From an uncultured Oscillatoriales cyanobacterium (lineage in GTDB: Bacteria > Cyanobacteriota > Cyanobacteriia > Cyanobacteriales > Microcoleaceae): a stretch of DNA of 64,000 nucleotides. The notes below the pieces were generated by a model. The model did not search any database. It had not been told where the DNA came from and saw only the letters and a program-made list of their open reading frames with translations. Position numbers and translations under genes: made by a program. The stretch spans positions 1 to 64,000 of the forward strand of contig CAITND010000262.1 of assembly GCA_903893625.1 (NCBI GenBank). The letters are read 5' to 3'. This document shows positions 9,397-18,094 of the stretch, piece after piece. How positions within the stretch are numbered: position 1 is the stretch's first letter; each line of letters opens with the position of its first letter.

Positions 9397-9645
9397 ATGC
9401 AAGCATTTGAAGTCATGGGAACTGTTGATGAAAAAGGACAGTTAATTTTAGATCATCACCTTGATATTAATACACCAAGTCGGGTAAAAGTGATTGTTTT
9501 AGTTTCTCCCCAAGATGAATTAGAATCCGATCCTGATGATACCCCTGTGGAAGAAATTAAAGCCAGTTTAAGACGAGCATTACACGAAATGAAAACAGGA
9601 CAAACCCGACCTCTATCTGAATTATGGGAGAGAATCGATGACTAA
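9397..9645 (+). CDS. Type II antitoxin of a RelE-family module
   Basis: An 82-residue acidic protein. The start is the ATG at 9397, preceded by AGGAG at good spacing; an ATG 18 bp upstream would place that ribosome site inside the gene. The N-terminal half is beta-rich and resembles a SpoVT/AbrB-like or DUF2281-like antitoxin DNA-binding part. The C-terminal half (PVEEIKASLRRALHEMKTGQ, then LSELWERIDD) is a typical toxin-wrapping helix region. Its stop overlaps the toxin start by 8 bp, indicating translational coupling. A decayed copy of its 3' half sits at 7157-7282. Confidence 0.82.
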   Translation: MQAFEVMGTVDEKGQLILDHHLDINTPSRVKVIVLVSPQDELESDPDDTPVEEIKASLRRALHEMKTGQTRPLSELWERIDD

Positions 9646-10003
9646 TAATCATTTTTCAGAAATTTCTATCAGATTTGCCAATGAATTTGAAAAGGAGTTA
9701 TATCGGTTATCAAAAAAATATCGCCGAATTCGTGCTGATGTTGAACCGATTATTATAGAATTACAAAAGGGTAATTTTCTGAGCGATCGCTTACAAGGGT
9801 TTGGGGGGGATTATTTTATTTACAAAGTCAGGGTTAAAAATAGTAATATTCAAAAAGGCAAAAGCGGAGGTTATCGGTTAATTTATTGTGTTGAATCTCC
9901 AACTTCAGTTTTACTGTTAACGATTTACAGTAAATCTGAACAGGAAGATATTAGCGTTAATCAGATTAATTTGATTTTAGATGAATTTTATGGGAATGAA
10001 TAA
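9638..10003 (+). CDS. RelE/ParE-superfamily toxin
   Basis: A 121-residue basic protein with the RelE-like layout: two N-terminal helices (FEKELYRLSKKYRRI), a central strand pair including YFIYKVRVK, then KSGGYRLIYCVE and LLTIYSKSEQEDI at the C-terminus. RelE-type toxins cut mRNA at the ribosome. It overlaps the upstream antitoxin gene by 8 bp, in the usual antitoxin-first order. Two copies of a 15-bp palindromic repeat follow it. Confidence 0.85.
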   Translation: MTNNHFSEISIRFANEFEKELYRLSKKYRRIRADVEPIIIELQKGNFLSDRLQGFGGDYFIYKVRVKNSNIQKGKSGGYRLIYCVESPTSVLLLTIYSKSEQEDISVNQINLILDEFYGNE

Positions 10004-10011
10004 AGGGCATT

Positions 10012-10054
10012 AGAAACCCGGTTTCTCAAAGAAACCGGGTTTCTGAGCGATCGC
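10012..10054. repeat. Double palindromic repeat after the RelE-type toxin
   Basis: Two 15-bp palindromes (AGAAACCCGGTTTCT at 10012-10026 and AGAAACCGGGTTTCT at 10030-10044) lie back to back, followed by GAGCGATCGC. Both could fold as hairpins in RNA and could act as a weak terminator for the toxin-antitoxin operon. The second matches the copy at 9299. Confidence 0.8.
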
Positions 10055-10086
10055 AATTTTCCCCTTATCTCAAAAACTCTTAACAT

Positions 10087-10689
10087 TTAACGATTGTTTT
10101 GTAACTTTCGCATTTCTTTCTGAACACTCACCCCAATTTGTACAGCATCATCAAGCAGTTGAGCATATTCAATCGCTTTAACCATGGTTTTTTCAGCTTG
10201 TAAACTGGTTAAATCTATATTAAAATACTCCGGTTTAAAATTAGGATTTTCTCTCAATATTTTTTCAGTTTTTAACGCACGAACTAAACCTTCTCTAGTG
10301 ATTCTTAAAGCTTCGATAACCTTAACTCTATCATTAATCTTAACCGGATTACCTACAGCTTCAAGTTGATCTAAGGTATAGAGATTAGTGATAATTTGAT
10401 TGTGTTTTTCTACTTCTGATAATAATAATCTCACTCTTTGATTTTTTTTCCCGTCAAGTTTAATTAAAAAATACATAATTAAAATAGTTATTAAAATACA
10501 TATAATGATAATAGTTAAATTAACAGCAACAGAATTACTTCTATTTACTACCAAGAAAAAAATTAGCCCCACAGACAAGAGAGCAGTGCAGTAGAGACCA
10601 TCCCCCAAGTTACTAAATTTACCAACTATTTTTTTTATTTCTCCTTCAGTAATCATTAACTCTTGTAAATCTGCCTTCATCGGTAACAT
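10087..10689 (-). CDS. Hypothetical protein with two membrane segments
   Basis: A 200-residue protein. The ATG (MLPMKAD) is preferred because AAGGAG sits 8 bp upstream; an in-frame TTG 6 bp earlier is too close to that site. Two adjacent hydrophobic segments at about 36-54 and 58-78 form a hairpin, and the rest is a helical, probably coiled-coil cytoplasmic tail (80-200). I recognise no family. It stands alone on the minus strand among toxin-antitoxin genes. Confidence 0.75.
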   Translation of the reverse strand: MLPMKADLQELMITEGEIKKIVGKFSNLGDGLYCTALLSVGLIFFLVVNRSNSVAVNLTIIIICILITILIMYFLIKLDGKKNQRVRLLLSEVEKHNQIITNLYTLDQLEAVGNPVKINDRVKVIEALRITREGLVRALKTEKILRENPNFKPEYFNIDLTSLQAEKTMVKAIEYAQLLDDAVQIGVSVQKEMRKLQNNR

Positions 10690-10858
10690 ACTCAATTCTC
10701 CTTAAATGGATATTCACCAATTATACAACAAACTCATTCAACACCAACCTGCCTTCATAAAACGCTACCATGTAAACGATTGGAAAGCGTCCTAACGCTC
10801 TCTAATGGCTGATCGAAGCCCTCTTTACATATTGTTAAATGGCAGAGTTTAATCCCGC

Positions 10859-10948
10859 CTACCTACTTAAAGCCTTTTGATGATATTGATCCCGTTTATT
10901 GATTAAAGCGATAATAAACAGAGTATCTACAAAAATTTTAGTCCTCAC
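10859..10948 (-). pseudogene. Truncated VapC-type PIN toxin (N-terminal 29 residues)
   Basis: A GTG start overlaps the end of the antitoxin gene at 10938. The frame reads MRTKIFVDTLFIIALINKRD and a few more residues, the classic VapC N-terminus with its first catalytic Asp in VDT. It then hits TAG after 29 codons. The sequence beyond does not continue the PIN fold, so the toxin was lost by deletion or replacement while the antitoxin stayed open. Confidence 0.75.
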
Positions 10949-11153
10949 TCACATCTCTCCCTAAACTCATGGCAATTTTAACCGAGAAATCTTCGGGAGC
11001 ATCAATTGAAATTTTTTGTAATTCAGAAATTAAACTGGGTTTTTTAACCGTACTTTCTGAACTACTTAATTGTTCAATCATGTCATAAACTTGATTAAGT
11101 TGTTCTTCTGTTAAATCCGCTATTTTTTCTTGAATCATTTTTTTTGTAACCAT
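10938..11153 (-). CDS. Orphaned VapB-like antitoxin
   Basis: A 71-residue acidic protein with a helical N-terminus (KIADLTEEQLNQVYDMIEQL) and an acidic tail (MSLGRDVSED). This is the standard form of cyanobacterial antitoxins that precede VapC. The partner gene overlaps it but is cut off after 29 codons (10859-10948), so the module is no longer a working toxin-antitoxin pair. Confidence 0.78.
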   Translation of the reverse strand: MVTKKMIQEKIADLTEEQLNQVYDMIEQLSSSESTVKKPSLISELQKISIDAPEDFSVKIAMSLGRDVSED

Positions 11154-11300
11154 AGTAACTTACCTCAAATAACTATATCTACTCAAGATCATAGTCTATA
11201 ACTTATCTTTTCTCATCAATTCGTTTACCAGTAACTCCCGTAAACTTCCTATTACAATACAATAACAAAATTAAGGTATTACAGGAGAACACCCCAACCC

Positions 11301-13907
11301 ATGCTACAAGCCTATCGTCAACACGCGGAAGAACGCGCCCAACTGGGAATTCCGCCCCTTCCCCTCAACGCCGAACAAACCTCCGAACTCTGTGAACTCT
11401 TGAAAAACCCGCCAGAGGAGGAGAAAGAATTCTTGATGACATTGCTCAGAGACCGTATCCCCCCCGGTGTGGATGAAGCCGCTTATGTCAAAGCCGCCTT
11501 TTTAACCGCTATTGCTAAAGACGAAATCACCAGTCCCCTGATATCCCATCAAGGTGCCGTTTCCCTTTTAGGTACAATGGTAGGAGGCTATAATGTCCAA
11601 TCCCTGATAGACTTACTTAAAGCAGGGGATGAGAATATTGCCGCCGCCGCCGCCACCGCCCTCAGCAAAACCTTGTTAGTCTTCGACGCCTTCAACGATG
11701 TTCTGCATTTATCAGAGGTTAACCCCTTTGCTAAACAAGTAATTGACGCCTGGGCGGAAGCAGACTGGTTTATCGGACGGCCGAAACTGCCGAAAACCAT
11801 TACCGTAACTGTATTTAAAGTACCGGGGGAAACCAACACCGATGACCTTTCCCCTGCTACCCATGCCACAACCCGCCCCGACATTCCCTTACACGCCTTA
11901 GCGATGTTGGAAAGTCGGATACCTGGAGGGTTAGAAACCATAGCCGAACTGAAGAAAAACGGGCATCCCGTCGCTTATGTCGGAGATGTTGTCGGTACGG
12001 GCTCGTCTCGGAAATCAGCGATTAACTCCGTGTTATGGCATATTGGTAATGATATCCCCTACATTCCCAATAAACGCTCAGGGGGTTATATTTTAGGTGG
12101 AAAAATTGCCCCGATTTTCTTTAATACCGCCGAAGACTCCGGCGCCCTGCCCATCGAATGCGATGTGAGTAAACTGAATACCGGGGATGTGATTACTATT
12201 TATCCCTATAAAGGAGAAATTACCAACGAAGCCGGAGACGTGATTTCTACCTTTACCCTCAAACCCGATACTATTTTAGATGAAGTCCGGGCTGGGGGTC
12301 GAATTCCCTTATTAATTGGTCGCACATTAACCGACAAAACCCGCGTCGCCTTGGGACTTGAACCCAGTGAGTTATTTGTGCGTCCCTCCCTACCCGAAGA
12401 CACCGGAAAAGGCTTTACCCTCGCCCAGAAAATGGTCGGAAAAGCCTGCGGGTTGCCCGGAGTGCGTCCAGGGACATCCTGCGAACCGTTGATGACCACC
12501 GTAGGTTCCCAGGATACCACTGGCCCGATGACCAGGGATGAACTCAAAGAACTCGCCTGTTTAGGATTTTCCGCCGATTTGGTGATGCAGAGTTTCTGTC
12601 ACACCGCAGCATACCCCAAGCCCGTTGACATCAAAACCCATCAACAATTACCCGATTTCTTCTCAACTCGTGGCGGTGTAGCCCTGCGTCCGGGGGATGG
12701 GATTATTCACTCTTGGTTAAACCGGATGTTGTTACCCGATACGGTGGGAACTGGCGGCGACTCCCACACCCGTTTTCCCCTGGGGATTTCCTTCCCTGCG
12801 GGTTCAGGGTTGGTAGCATTTGCCGCAGCATTAGGTGTGATGCCTTTGGATATGCCGGAATCTGTGTTAGTCCGATTTAAAGGAGAATTACAACCGGGTG
12901 TTACCCTGCGGGATATTGTTAACGCCATTCCATTCGTTGCCATGCAGCAAGGCAAGTTAACGACGGCTAAGGAAAACAAGAAAAATGTTTTCAATGGTCG
13001 GATTATGGAAATGGAAGGTTTACCGGATTTAAAGGTGGAACAAGCCTTTGAATTAACCGACGCAACAGCCGAACGTTCCTGTGCTGGGTCTACGATTAAG
13101 CTCAGTCAAGAAACCATTGCTGAGTATTTACGTTCTAATGTTGCCCTGATGACCAATATGGTCGCACGGGGTTATCAAGACGCCAAAACGATGATGCGAC
13201 GGGTGGCAAAAATGGAACAATGGTTAGCAAATCCCGTGTTAATGGCAGGGGATGAAGATGCGGAATATGCTGATATTATTGAAGTGGATTTGAACCAGAT
13301 CAAAGAACCGATTGTGGCGGCTCCCAATGACCCCGATAATATTAAGTTAATGTCGGAATGTGTGGGAGACAAAATTGATGAGGTGTTCATCGGTTCTTGT
13401 ATGACGAATATTGGTCATTATCGGGCGGCTGCGAAGATATTAGAAGGGGCACCGAAAACCAATGTTCGGTTATGGATTTGTCCGCCAACTCGCATGGATG
13501 AAAAGCAATTACGCGATGAAGGAATTTATCAGGTTTTTGATGCTGTTGGGGCTAGAACTGAGATGCCGGGATGTTCCCTTTGTATGGGAAATCAAGCCCG
13601 AGTTGCTGATGGGGTAACGGTGTTTTCAACCTCGACTCGCAACTTCAATAACCGTATGGGTAAAGATGCGCGAGTCTATTTAGGTTCGGCAGAGTTAGCG
13701 GCGGTTTGTGCGTTGTTAGGACGCATTCCAACGGTTGAAGAATATCGGGAAATTGTCACGAAAAAAGTTGATCCTTTTGCGGCGGATTTATATCGTTATC
13801 TGAACTTCGATCAAATTGCCGGGTTTGAAGATGAAGGTCGGGTAATTCCGTTAGAAGAAATGCCAAAAATTGAAGATATTTTAGGTATTCCCGCAGGCGC
13901 AATCTAA
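11301..13907 (+). CDS. acnB: Aconitate hydratase B (AcnB)
   Basis: An 868-residue bifunctional aconitase B / 2-methylisocitrate dehydratase, which interconverts citrate and isocitrate through cis-aconitate. The domain order is that of AcnB: an N-terminal HEAT-like domain (1-150), then the swivel domain, then the catalytic domains. The three cluster-ligating cysteines are Cys700 (GSCMTNIG), Cys758 and Cys761 (GCSLCMGNQ). A strong hairpin follows the stop. The gene is complete. A diverged fragment of another acnB 3' end lies about 850 bp downstream. The reading of the start is supported by GGAG 10 bp upstream. Confidence 0.97.
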   Translation: MLQAYRQHAEERAQLGIPPLPLNAEQTSELCELLKNPPEEEKEFLMTLLRDRIPPGVDEAAYVKAAFLTAIAKDEITSPLISHQGAVSLLGTMVGGYNVQSLIDLLKAGDENIAAAAATALSKTLLVFDAFNDVLHLSEVNPFAKQVIDAWAEADWFIGRPKLPKTITVTVFKVPGETNTDDLSPATHATTRPDIPLHALAMLESRIPGGLETIAELKKNGHPVAYVGDVVGTGSSRKSAINSVLWHIGNDIPYIPNKRSGGYILGGKIAPIFFNTAEDSGALPIECDVSKLNTGDVITIYPYKGEITNEAGDVISTFTLKPDTILDEVRAGGRIPLLIGRTLTDKTRVALGLEPSELFVRPSLPEDTGKGFTLAQKMVGKACGLPGVRPGTSCEPLMTTVGSQDTTGPMTRDELKELACLGFSADLVMQSFCHTAAYPKPVDIKTHQQLPDFFSTRGGVALRPGDGIIHSWLNRMLLPDTVGTGGDSHTRFPLGISFPAGSGLVAFAAALGVMPLDMPESVLVRFKGELQPGVTLRDIVNAIPFVAMQQGKLTTAKENKKNVFNGRIMEMEGLPDLKVEQAFELTDATAERSCAGSTIKLSQETIAEYLRSNVALMTNMVARGYQDAKTMMRRVAKMEQWLANPVLMAGDEDAEYADIIEVDLNQIKEPIVAAPNDPDNIKLMSECVGDKIDEVFIGSCMTNIGHYRAAAKILEGAPKTNVRLWICPPTRMDEKQLRDEGIYQVFDAVGARTEMPGCSLCMGNQARVADGVTVFSTSTRNFNNRMGKDARVYLGSAELAAVCALLGRIPTVEEYREIVTKKVDPFAADLYRYLNFDQIAGFEDEGRVIPLEEMPKIEDILGIPAGAI

Positions 13908-13915
13908 CCTCGTAG

Positions 13916-13932
13916 GGTGGGCAAAGCCCACC
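13916..13932 (+). terminator. Hairpin after acnB
   Basis: GGTGGGC AAA GCCCACC forms a perfect 7-bp stem with a 3-nt loop, 9 bp past the acnB stop and followed by TAATTGTATTTTT. It looks like an intrinsic terminator. The same GGTGGGC hairpin is also a common interspersed repeat in cyanobacteria. Confidence 0.75.
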
Positions 13933-13987
13933 TAATTGTATTTTTGTAACTGATTAAACCCATCTGCTAGATGAGGAAAAGAAATTT

Positions 13988-14182
13988 ATGATTCAACTTA
14001 ATCCTGAGTTTTTTAATAAAAATGGAAAGGAATATGTTCTGCTACCTTATGAGGAATTTGTCAAAATTGAAGAACTCTTAGAAGATTTAGAAGATTTGCA
14101 AGATTTAAGAACTATCAGACAAGAGGAAAGAGACAGTCATTCAGTTTCTCTGGATGATGTTAAGCAAATGTTCGATATTTAG
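13988..14182 (+). CDS. Orphan Phd/YefM-like antitoxin
   Basis: A 64-residue acidic protein with the Phd/YefM signature near its start (KNGKEYVLLPYEEFVKIEEL) and a helical acidic C-terminus with repeated LEDL. Such antitoxins bind DNA as dimers and cover a RelE or Doc toxin. No toxin follows; the next gene is a DUF29 protein, so this antitoxin is orphaned or serves a distant toxin. Confidence 0.75.
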   Translation: MIQLNPEFFNKNGKEYVLLPYEEFVKIEELLEDLEDLQDLRTIRQEERDSHSVSLDDVKQMFDI

Positions 14183-14211
14183 GAAGATTGATTACACAGA
14201 GGAGATTAACA

Positions 14212-14667
14212 ATGATTAACTCATCCACGACAAGACCTAATATTCTTTATGAACAAGACTTTTATCTCTGGATACAAACCACTGTTCAACAGTTAAAAGA
14301 AAATAAACTAAATGAAATTGATATTCCAAATTTAATCGAAGAAATTGAAAGTATGGGAAGAAGTGAAAAACGGGAATTAAAAAGTCGTTTAATTGTGTTG
14401 TTAATGCATTTATTAAAATGGCACTATCAACCAGAAAAACGCAGTGAAAGTTGGCGTAGTACCATCACAGAACAACGGATTTGTATTGAAGGGTTGTTAG
14501 AAGATAGTCCCAGTTTGAAACCTCTGCTTTCAGAAGTGTTTGAGGACTGTTATCAAAAAGCCCGCCTAAAAGCATCGGAGGAAACAGGAATTAAATTAAT
14601 GTTTTTTCCAAAAGAGTCGCCGTTTAGTTTAGAGGAAACTTTAGAATCTAGTTATCTTAATGAGTAA
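14212..14667 (+). CDS. DUF29 family protein
   Basis: A 151-residue protein of the DUF29 family: LYEQDFYLWIQTTVQQL at the N-terminus, then the ESMGRSEKRELKSRL helix and LLMHLLKWHYQPEKRS, motifs I associate with the family. The ATG at 14212 has AGGAG upstream and is preferred over an in-frame ATG 24 bp earlier. DUF29 genes occur in many copies in cyanobacteria and their function is unknown. The last 27 codons are inside a 212-bp segment that is repeated at 16394-16605. Confidence 0.88.
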   Translation: MINSSTTRPNILYEQDFYLWIQTTVQQLKENKLNEIDIPNLIEEIESMGRSEKRELKSRLIVLLMHLLKWHYQPEKRSESWRSTITEQRICIEGLLEDSPSLKPLLSEVFEDCYQKARLKASEETGIKLMFFPKESPFSLEETLESSYLNE

Positions 14668-14798
14668 CATCTGTTGTGACCATTTTCCTACTCCCTGCTA
14701 TACTTTAGCCATTGCTCCTGCGACAATAAAGTGGTATAATTTTAGGGATAAGCCTAAAAAGATCACCTTTGAGGAATATATGGTGATCGTTGGCCAAA
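14587..14798 (+). repeat. Direct repeat, copy A (about 212 bp)
   Basis: This segment begins in the last 27 codons of the DUF29 gene and ends at TTGGCCAAA in the acnB-like remnant. It is present again at 16394-16605 with roughly 90% identity. After the last shared base copy A continues into acnB-like sequence, while copy B enters the ThiL-like gene. The break is abrupt and looks like a recombination or insertion boundary. Confidence 0.88.
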
Positions 14799-14924
14799 AA
14801 ATTTGACCCGTTTAAGGGTGATTTATACCGTTATCTCAATTTTGATGAGATTGCGGGTTTTGAGGATTTCGGTCGGGTGATTCCTGTGGAGCAGATGCCG
14901 AAACTTGAGGAAGTTTTGGTTTAG
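14768..14924 (+). pseudogene. Remnant of an acnB 3' end
   Basis: With one extra base near 14796, this stretch translates as FEEYMVIVGQK, then [20 protein letters not shown] and onward to PKLEEVLV and a stop. It aligns with the last ~50 residues of the intact AcnB ([25 protein letters not shown]) but differs at about a third of positions. It is therefore not a recent copy of the local gene and more likely comes from a second acnB lineage. Confidence 0.85.
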
Positions 14925-14990
14925 TATTATGATTAGGGTGGGTCTTTTCTGGACTCACCTTAGCCAAAATTTGAAAAATCGAGGTAAATA

Positions 14991-15293
14991 ATGATGAATA
15001 ATTATAAAATTACAGCAACAAAACAAAGACTTGATTTATTAACAGAAATTGAACAAACTCCTGAAGAATATATACCTGAATTATTAAATTTTGTGCGTTC
15101 ATTTCGTCAAAGTATGCTGACAAAACAAACATCTATTAATGCTTGGGATAATGCTATTAATCAAATTAATAATAGTGAGCAAAATCCAGAAAAAATTAAA
15201 CAATTATTTGAGTCTTGGGCTGAATTAGATGATGAAAATGAACAAAAAGAAATTTTTAAAATTATTGAATCTCTGGAGAATGTTTCAATTTAA
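14991..15293 (+). CDS. Antitoxin-like protein upstream of a broken PIN gene
   Basis: A 100-residue protein, helical and acidic, with GAGG 7 bp before the start; an adjacent ATG 3 bp later is an alternative. The N-terminal region (RLDLLTEIEQTPEEYIPELL) resembles cyanobacterial VapB-like antitoxins. Its stop overlaps the start of the next frame (TAATG), which encodes a PIN-type toxin that is frameshifted. Confidence 0.7.
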   Translation: MMNNYKITATKQRLDLLTEIEQTPEEYIPELLNFVRSFRQSMLTKQTSINAWDNAINQINNSEQNPEKIKQLFESWAELDDENEQKEIFKIIESLENVSI

Positions 15294-15504
15294 TGAGTAA
15301 AGTTATTTTATTAGATTCTGCACCAGTGGGATTAATTACTAATCCTAAAGCAACGCCTTTAGCAGTACAATGTCAACAATGGTTTTTAAGTCTTTCTCAA
15401 AGAGGTTATCAAGTAATTTTGCCCGAAATTATAGATTAGATTATGAAATTAGACGGGAATTATTAAGAGCGAATGCGGCTTATTATTTACTAAATTTAAT
15501 ATGA
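15293..15504 (+). pseudogene. PIN-domain toxin gene, frameshifted and truncated
   Basis: The frame opens with MSKVILLDSAPVGLITNPKA, a VapC-like N-terminus with the catalytic Asp. It continues to VILPEIID and stops at 15437. The expected continuation DYEIRRELLRANAAYYLLNL resumes in another frame at 15439. The shift is explained by a tandem duplication of the 5-mer GATTA (15434-15443). The second part ends at 15504, well short of a full PIN domain. The gene is dead in this form, but its antitoxin stays open. Confidence 0.8.
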
Positions 15505-15521
15505 TAAGGGAGATTTGATGA

Positions 15522-15800
15522 ATGATTCAAACCTTTAAAAATAAAGCTCTTGAAAAACTCTTTCAAGAAAATATTAATAAAGGAGTACCTCATAATTTAG
15601 AAAAGAAAATAAGAATTAGATTAGAGGTCATAGATTCAGCATTAATGTTAGAAGATATTAGATTACCAGGTTATGATTTACATGAACTTAAAGGCGATCG
15701 CCAAGGAACTTGGTCAATTAAAGTATCAGGAAATTGGCGAATTACCTTTAGCTTTGAGGATGGTGAGGTTTATGATGTCAACCTCGAAGATTATCATTAA
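15522..15800 (+). CDS. higB: HigB-type toxin
   Basis: A 92-residue RelE/HigB-family protein with the family hallmarks: FKNKALEKLFQ at the N-terminus, LPGYDLHELKGDRQGTWS in the centre, then VSGNWRITFSFEDG and VNLEDYH at the end. HigB cuts mRNA on the ribosome. The toxin gene precedes the antitoxin gene, as usual for higBA, with 37 bp between them. Confidence 0.92.
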   Translation: MIQTFKNKALEKLFQENINKGVPHNLEKKIRIRLEVIDSALMLEDIRLPGYDLHELKGDRQGTWSIKVSGNWRITFSFEDGEVYDVNLEDYH

Positions 15801-15837
15801 AATAGTAAAGTATGTAATTCATCAGGAAGGTTAAATT

Positions 15838-16152
15838 ATGATACAGAAAAGAGACACTTTGATCCAAGATAGACCCGAAAAACCAGTACATCCTGGCGAA
15901 GTTATTGCAGATATTTTAGAAGATTTAGCAATTACTCCGACACAATTTGCCAAAATTTTAGGAGTCTCTAATCAAGTTGTTAATGAGATTATTCAAGGTG
16001 AACAACCGATTACTGTTGATTTAGCTATTAGAATTGGTAAAGCTTTTGGTAATGGTCATAGACTTTGGTTAAATCTTCAGCAAAAAGTTGATGTTTGGAA
16101 TGCTTGGCGAATTCATCAACAAGAATATGATCAAGTATTAACTTTAGTTTAA
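15838..16152 (+). CDS. higA: HigA-type antitoxin (XRE helix-turn-helix)
   Basis: A 104-residue protein of the HigA family. PVHPGEVIADILEDLAITPTQ leads into the XRE helix-turn-helix at about residues 36-60 (FAKILGVSNQVVNEIIQGEQ), followed by FGNGHRLWLNLQ. It would neutralise HigB and repress the operon. AGGAAGG lies upstream of the start. Confidence 0.92.
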   Translation: MIQKRDTLIQDRPEKPVHPGEVIADILEDLAITPTQFAKILGVSNQVVNEIIQGEQPITVDLAIRIGKAFGNGHRLWLNLQQKVDVWNAWRIHQQEYDQVLTLV

Positions 16153-16393
16153 TTAAAGTTAAGATAGGGCTAAAGCCCAACTACAAACTTTAAAATTTAG
16201 TACAATTCATGGAGGTTTGATTATGGTTTGGAATTGGTAATTAATGACAAAAATCTTGATTTTCAAAGATGGCGTTTTGAACAATAAAAGTCATTACAAT
16301 TAGAAATTCTACAATTAAATCAAGATTTTCAGCGTGAATTAGCAATTTATCAACGGCAAACTTCCTTGAAAGTTGTTGAAGAACAAAAGAGAA
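16153..16393 (+). other. Decayed coding sequence between higA and repeat copy B
   Basis: No intact gene. AGGGCTAAAGCCC at 16167 is a small hairpin. From about 16219 one frame reads DYGLELVINDKNLDFQRWRF, meets a stop, then continues QLEILQLNQDFQRELAIYQR up to KRRD. This looks like the helical C-terminus of a lost gene I cannot name. It leads directly into repeat copy B. Confidence 0.4.
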
Positions 16394-16605
16394 GGGATTA
16401 AATTGATTTTTTTCCCCAAGGAGTCACCGTTTAGTTTAGAGGAAACTTTAGAATCTAGTTATGTTAATGAATAAGATCTGTTGTGGCCATTTTCCTATTC
16501 ACTGCTATACTTTAGCCATTGCTGCTGCGATAATAAAGTAGTATAATTTTAGGGATAAGCCTAAAAAGATCACCTTTGAGGAATATATGGTGATCGTTGG
16601 CCAAA
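16394..16605 (+). repeat. Direct repeat, copy B, with DUF29 3' remnant
   Basis: Second copy of the segment at 14587-14798. Its first 81 bp still read as the DUF29 C-terminus (GIKLIFFPKESPFSLEE to SSYVNE and stop) with no gene body in front. Its last bases (ATGGTGATCGTTGGCCAAA) supply the start codon and first residues of the ThiL-like ORF. It marks the left edge of the dCTP-deaminase-family cluster. Confidence 0.88.
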
Positions 16606-17516
16606 TAGATATTGCAAATCAAAAATCTATATGTTTATCTACTGATAGAGTTCCAGCAAATTTAATTAGTTTTAAATTGGGATTAATTAATTATTTTGAA
16701 TTAGGATATTACTTAGGAATATTAAATATTAGTGATATCGTTGCTAATGGAGCAATTCCCATAGGATTCCTATTAACATTTGCTTTTGAAAGTAATTTTT
16801 TGATTGAAGATTTAAAAAATATATTGTGTGGTGTCAAAAAAGCTTGTGATGACTATAGTTGTCAGGTACTTGGAGGTGATCTTAGTGATTCTTCAGAAAT
16901 GAGTATTGCTGCTACATCAATTGGAATTACAGATCAAAACAATGTTTTATATCGTCAGGGAGCAAGAGTTGACGATTATATTTATTGCTCAGATTATTTG
17001 GGTTTAACAGCAACAGCTTTTGATTATTTTCTAAAAGCAAAACCTCAAGGATTTGTTTTGTTTAAATATGAAGAAGAAATATTAGTAAATCAATTTAGAA
17101 AACCAAAAGCTAGATTAGAATTTAGTCAAAGATTATCACAAAGTAATTTCCGTATAACTTGTATGGACAATACCGATGGGATAGGACAATCATTGTTAGA
17201 ATTAGCAGAAATCAATAACTTAAGGTTTGAATTAAATAAAGATGATCTTCCAATTCATGAAATATCTATCAAAGTTGCTGATTTCTTAAGCAAAGATATT
17301 TTAGATGTAGTTTTGGGAGTAGGAGCAGATTTTCAGTTAATAGGAACTCATGAAAGTAATTTAGAGTTACAAAATATCAATAATGATGTTAGTGACAATA
17401 TTCAAATCATCGGCAAGACATATGAAGGTAAAGGCGTATGGATAAAAGACGAAAAATCTATAACTACTGAATGCAATATACCTGGATGGGATTACTATAA
17501 TATTAAAATTGATTAA
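16587..17516 (+). CDS. ThiL-like (PurM-superfamily) protein, probably 5'-truncated
   Basis: A 309-residue protein of the ThiL/PurM-like superfamily. It has LSTDRV and NISDIVANGAIPIGF near the N-terminus, a middle motif LGGDLSD, RQGARVDDYIYCSDYLG, MDNTDGIGQSLLEL, and GADFQL in place of the GxDYEL of ThiL. The N-terminal GDD metal-binding strand expected before STD is missing: the start codon and first five codons (MVIVGQ) come from repeat copy B. The ATG has GAGG upstream, so it may still be translated. Related enzymes phosphorylate thiamine phosphate or amidinate purine intermediates; the reaction here is unknown. It is the first gene of the five-gene cluster. Confidence 0.75.
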   Translation: MVIVGQIDIANQKSICLSTDRVPANLISFKLGLINYFELGYYLGILNISDIVANGAIPIGFLLTFAFESNFLIEDLKNILCGVKKACDDYSCQVLGGDLSDSSEMSIAATSIGITDQNNVLYRQGARVDDYIYCSDYLGLTATAFDYFLKAKPQGFVLFKYEEEILVNQFRKPKARLEFSQRLSQSNFRITCMDNTDGIGQSLLELAEINNLRFELNKDDLPIHEISIKVADFLSKDILDVVLGVGADFQLIGTHESNLELQNINNDVSDNIQIIGKTYEGKGVWIKDEKSITTECNIPGWDYYNIKID

Positions 17517-17539
17517 AGAATGTATTAGAGGCAAAAACA

Positions 17540-18067
17540 ATGATTTTATCTGGTCAAGAAATAATTAAAGAAGTCAAAAACAAAAATATCATTATAGAAC
17601 CATTTGAACAAAAAAATATTAATCCTAATAGTTACAACTATAAGTTAGGAAATCAATACAAAATAGTTAGTATAGATGAAACATTAGATTATAAGAATAG
17701 AAGTATAGATGAAAATAATCCTTTATCATATATATCTGAAAAAGGATTATTAATTGAACCAGGCAAGATATATCTTGCAACAACTTATGAAATTATTGGT
17801 AGCCATAAATTTGTTACTCTATTAATTGGACGTTCTTCTGTAGGTAGATTAGGGTTGTTTTTAGAAATATCTGCGGATTTAGGAAATCTTGGAACAGCCC
17901 ATAAATGGACATTAGAGATTACCTCTGTTCAACCAGTTATTATTTATCCATATATGAAAATTGGTCAAGTTAGTTTTTGGATACCTGAAGGAGATATTAT
18001 AAACTATCAAGGAAATTATACAAATTTTAATATTCCACAAAATTGTTTTTTTGAATCCTTATTTTAA
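17540..18067 (+). CDS. dCTP deaminase/dUTPase-family protein, paralogue 1
   Basis: A 175-residue trimeric Dcd/Dut-fold protein. It opens MILSGQEIIKEV, with INPNSYNYKLG near residue 27, as in Dcd. The catalytic block GRSSVGRLGL is at 97-106 (Ser100 and Arg103 conserved), and the Glu that corresponds to E. coli Dcd Glu138 is present (TLEI, Glu126). Family enzymes deaminate dCTP to dUTP or hydrolyse dUTP. It is followed by two further paralogues. The first lies 27 bp away. Active-site residues look intact, so activity is possible. Confidence 0.85.
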   Translation: MILSGQEIIKEVKNKNIIIEPFEQKNINPNSYNYKLGNQYKIVSIDETLDYKNRSIDENNPLSYISEKGLLIEPGKIYLATTYEIIGSHKFVTLLIGRSSVGRLGLFLEISADLGNLGTAHKWTLEITSVQPVIIYPYMKIGQVSFWIPEGDIINYQGNYTNFNIPQNCFFESLF

Positions 18068-18094
18068 ATTCAGTAAATTAGGAGATATTAACCA

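Noticed and set aside
9299-10054. Palindromes as CRISPR repeats
   Set aside because: Fifteen-base units without regular spacers, no cas genes nearby; they are dispersed palindromes.
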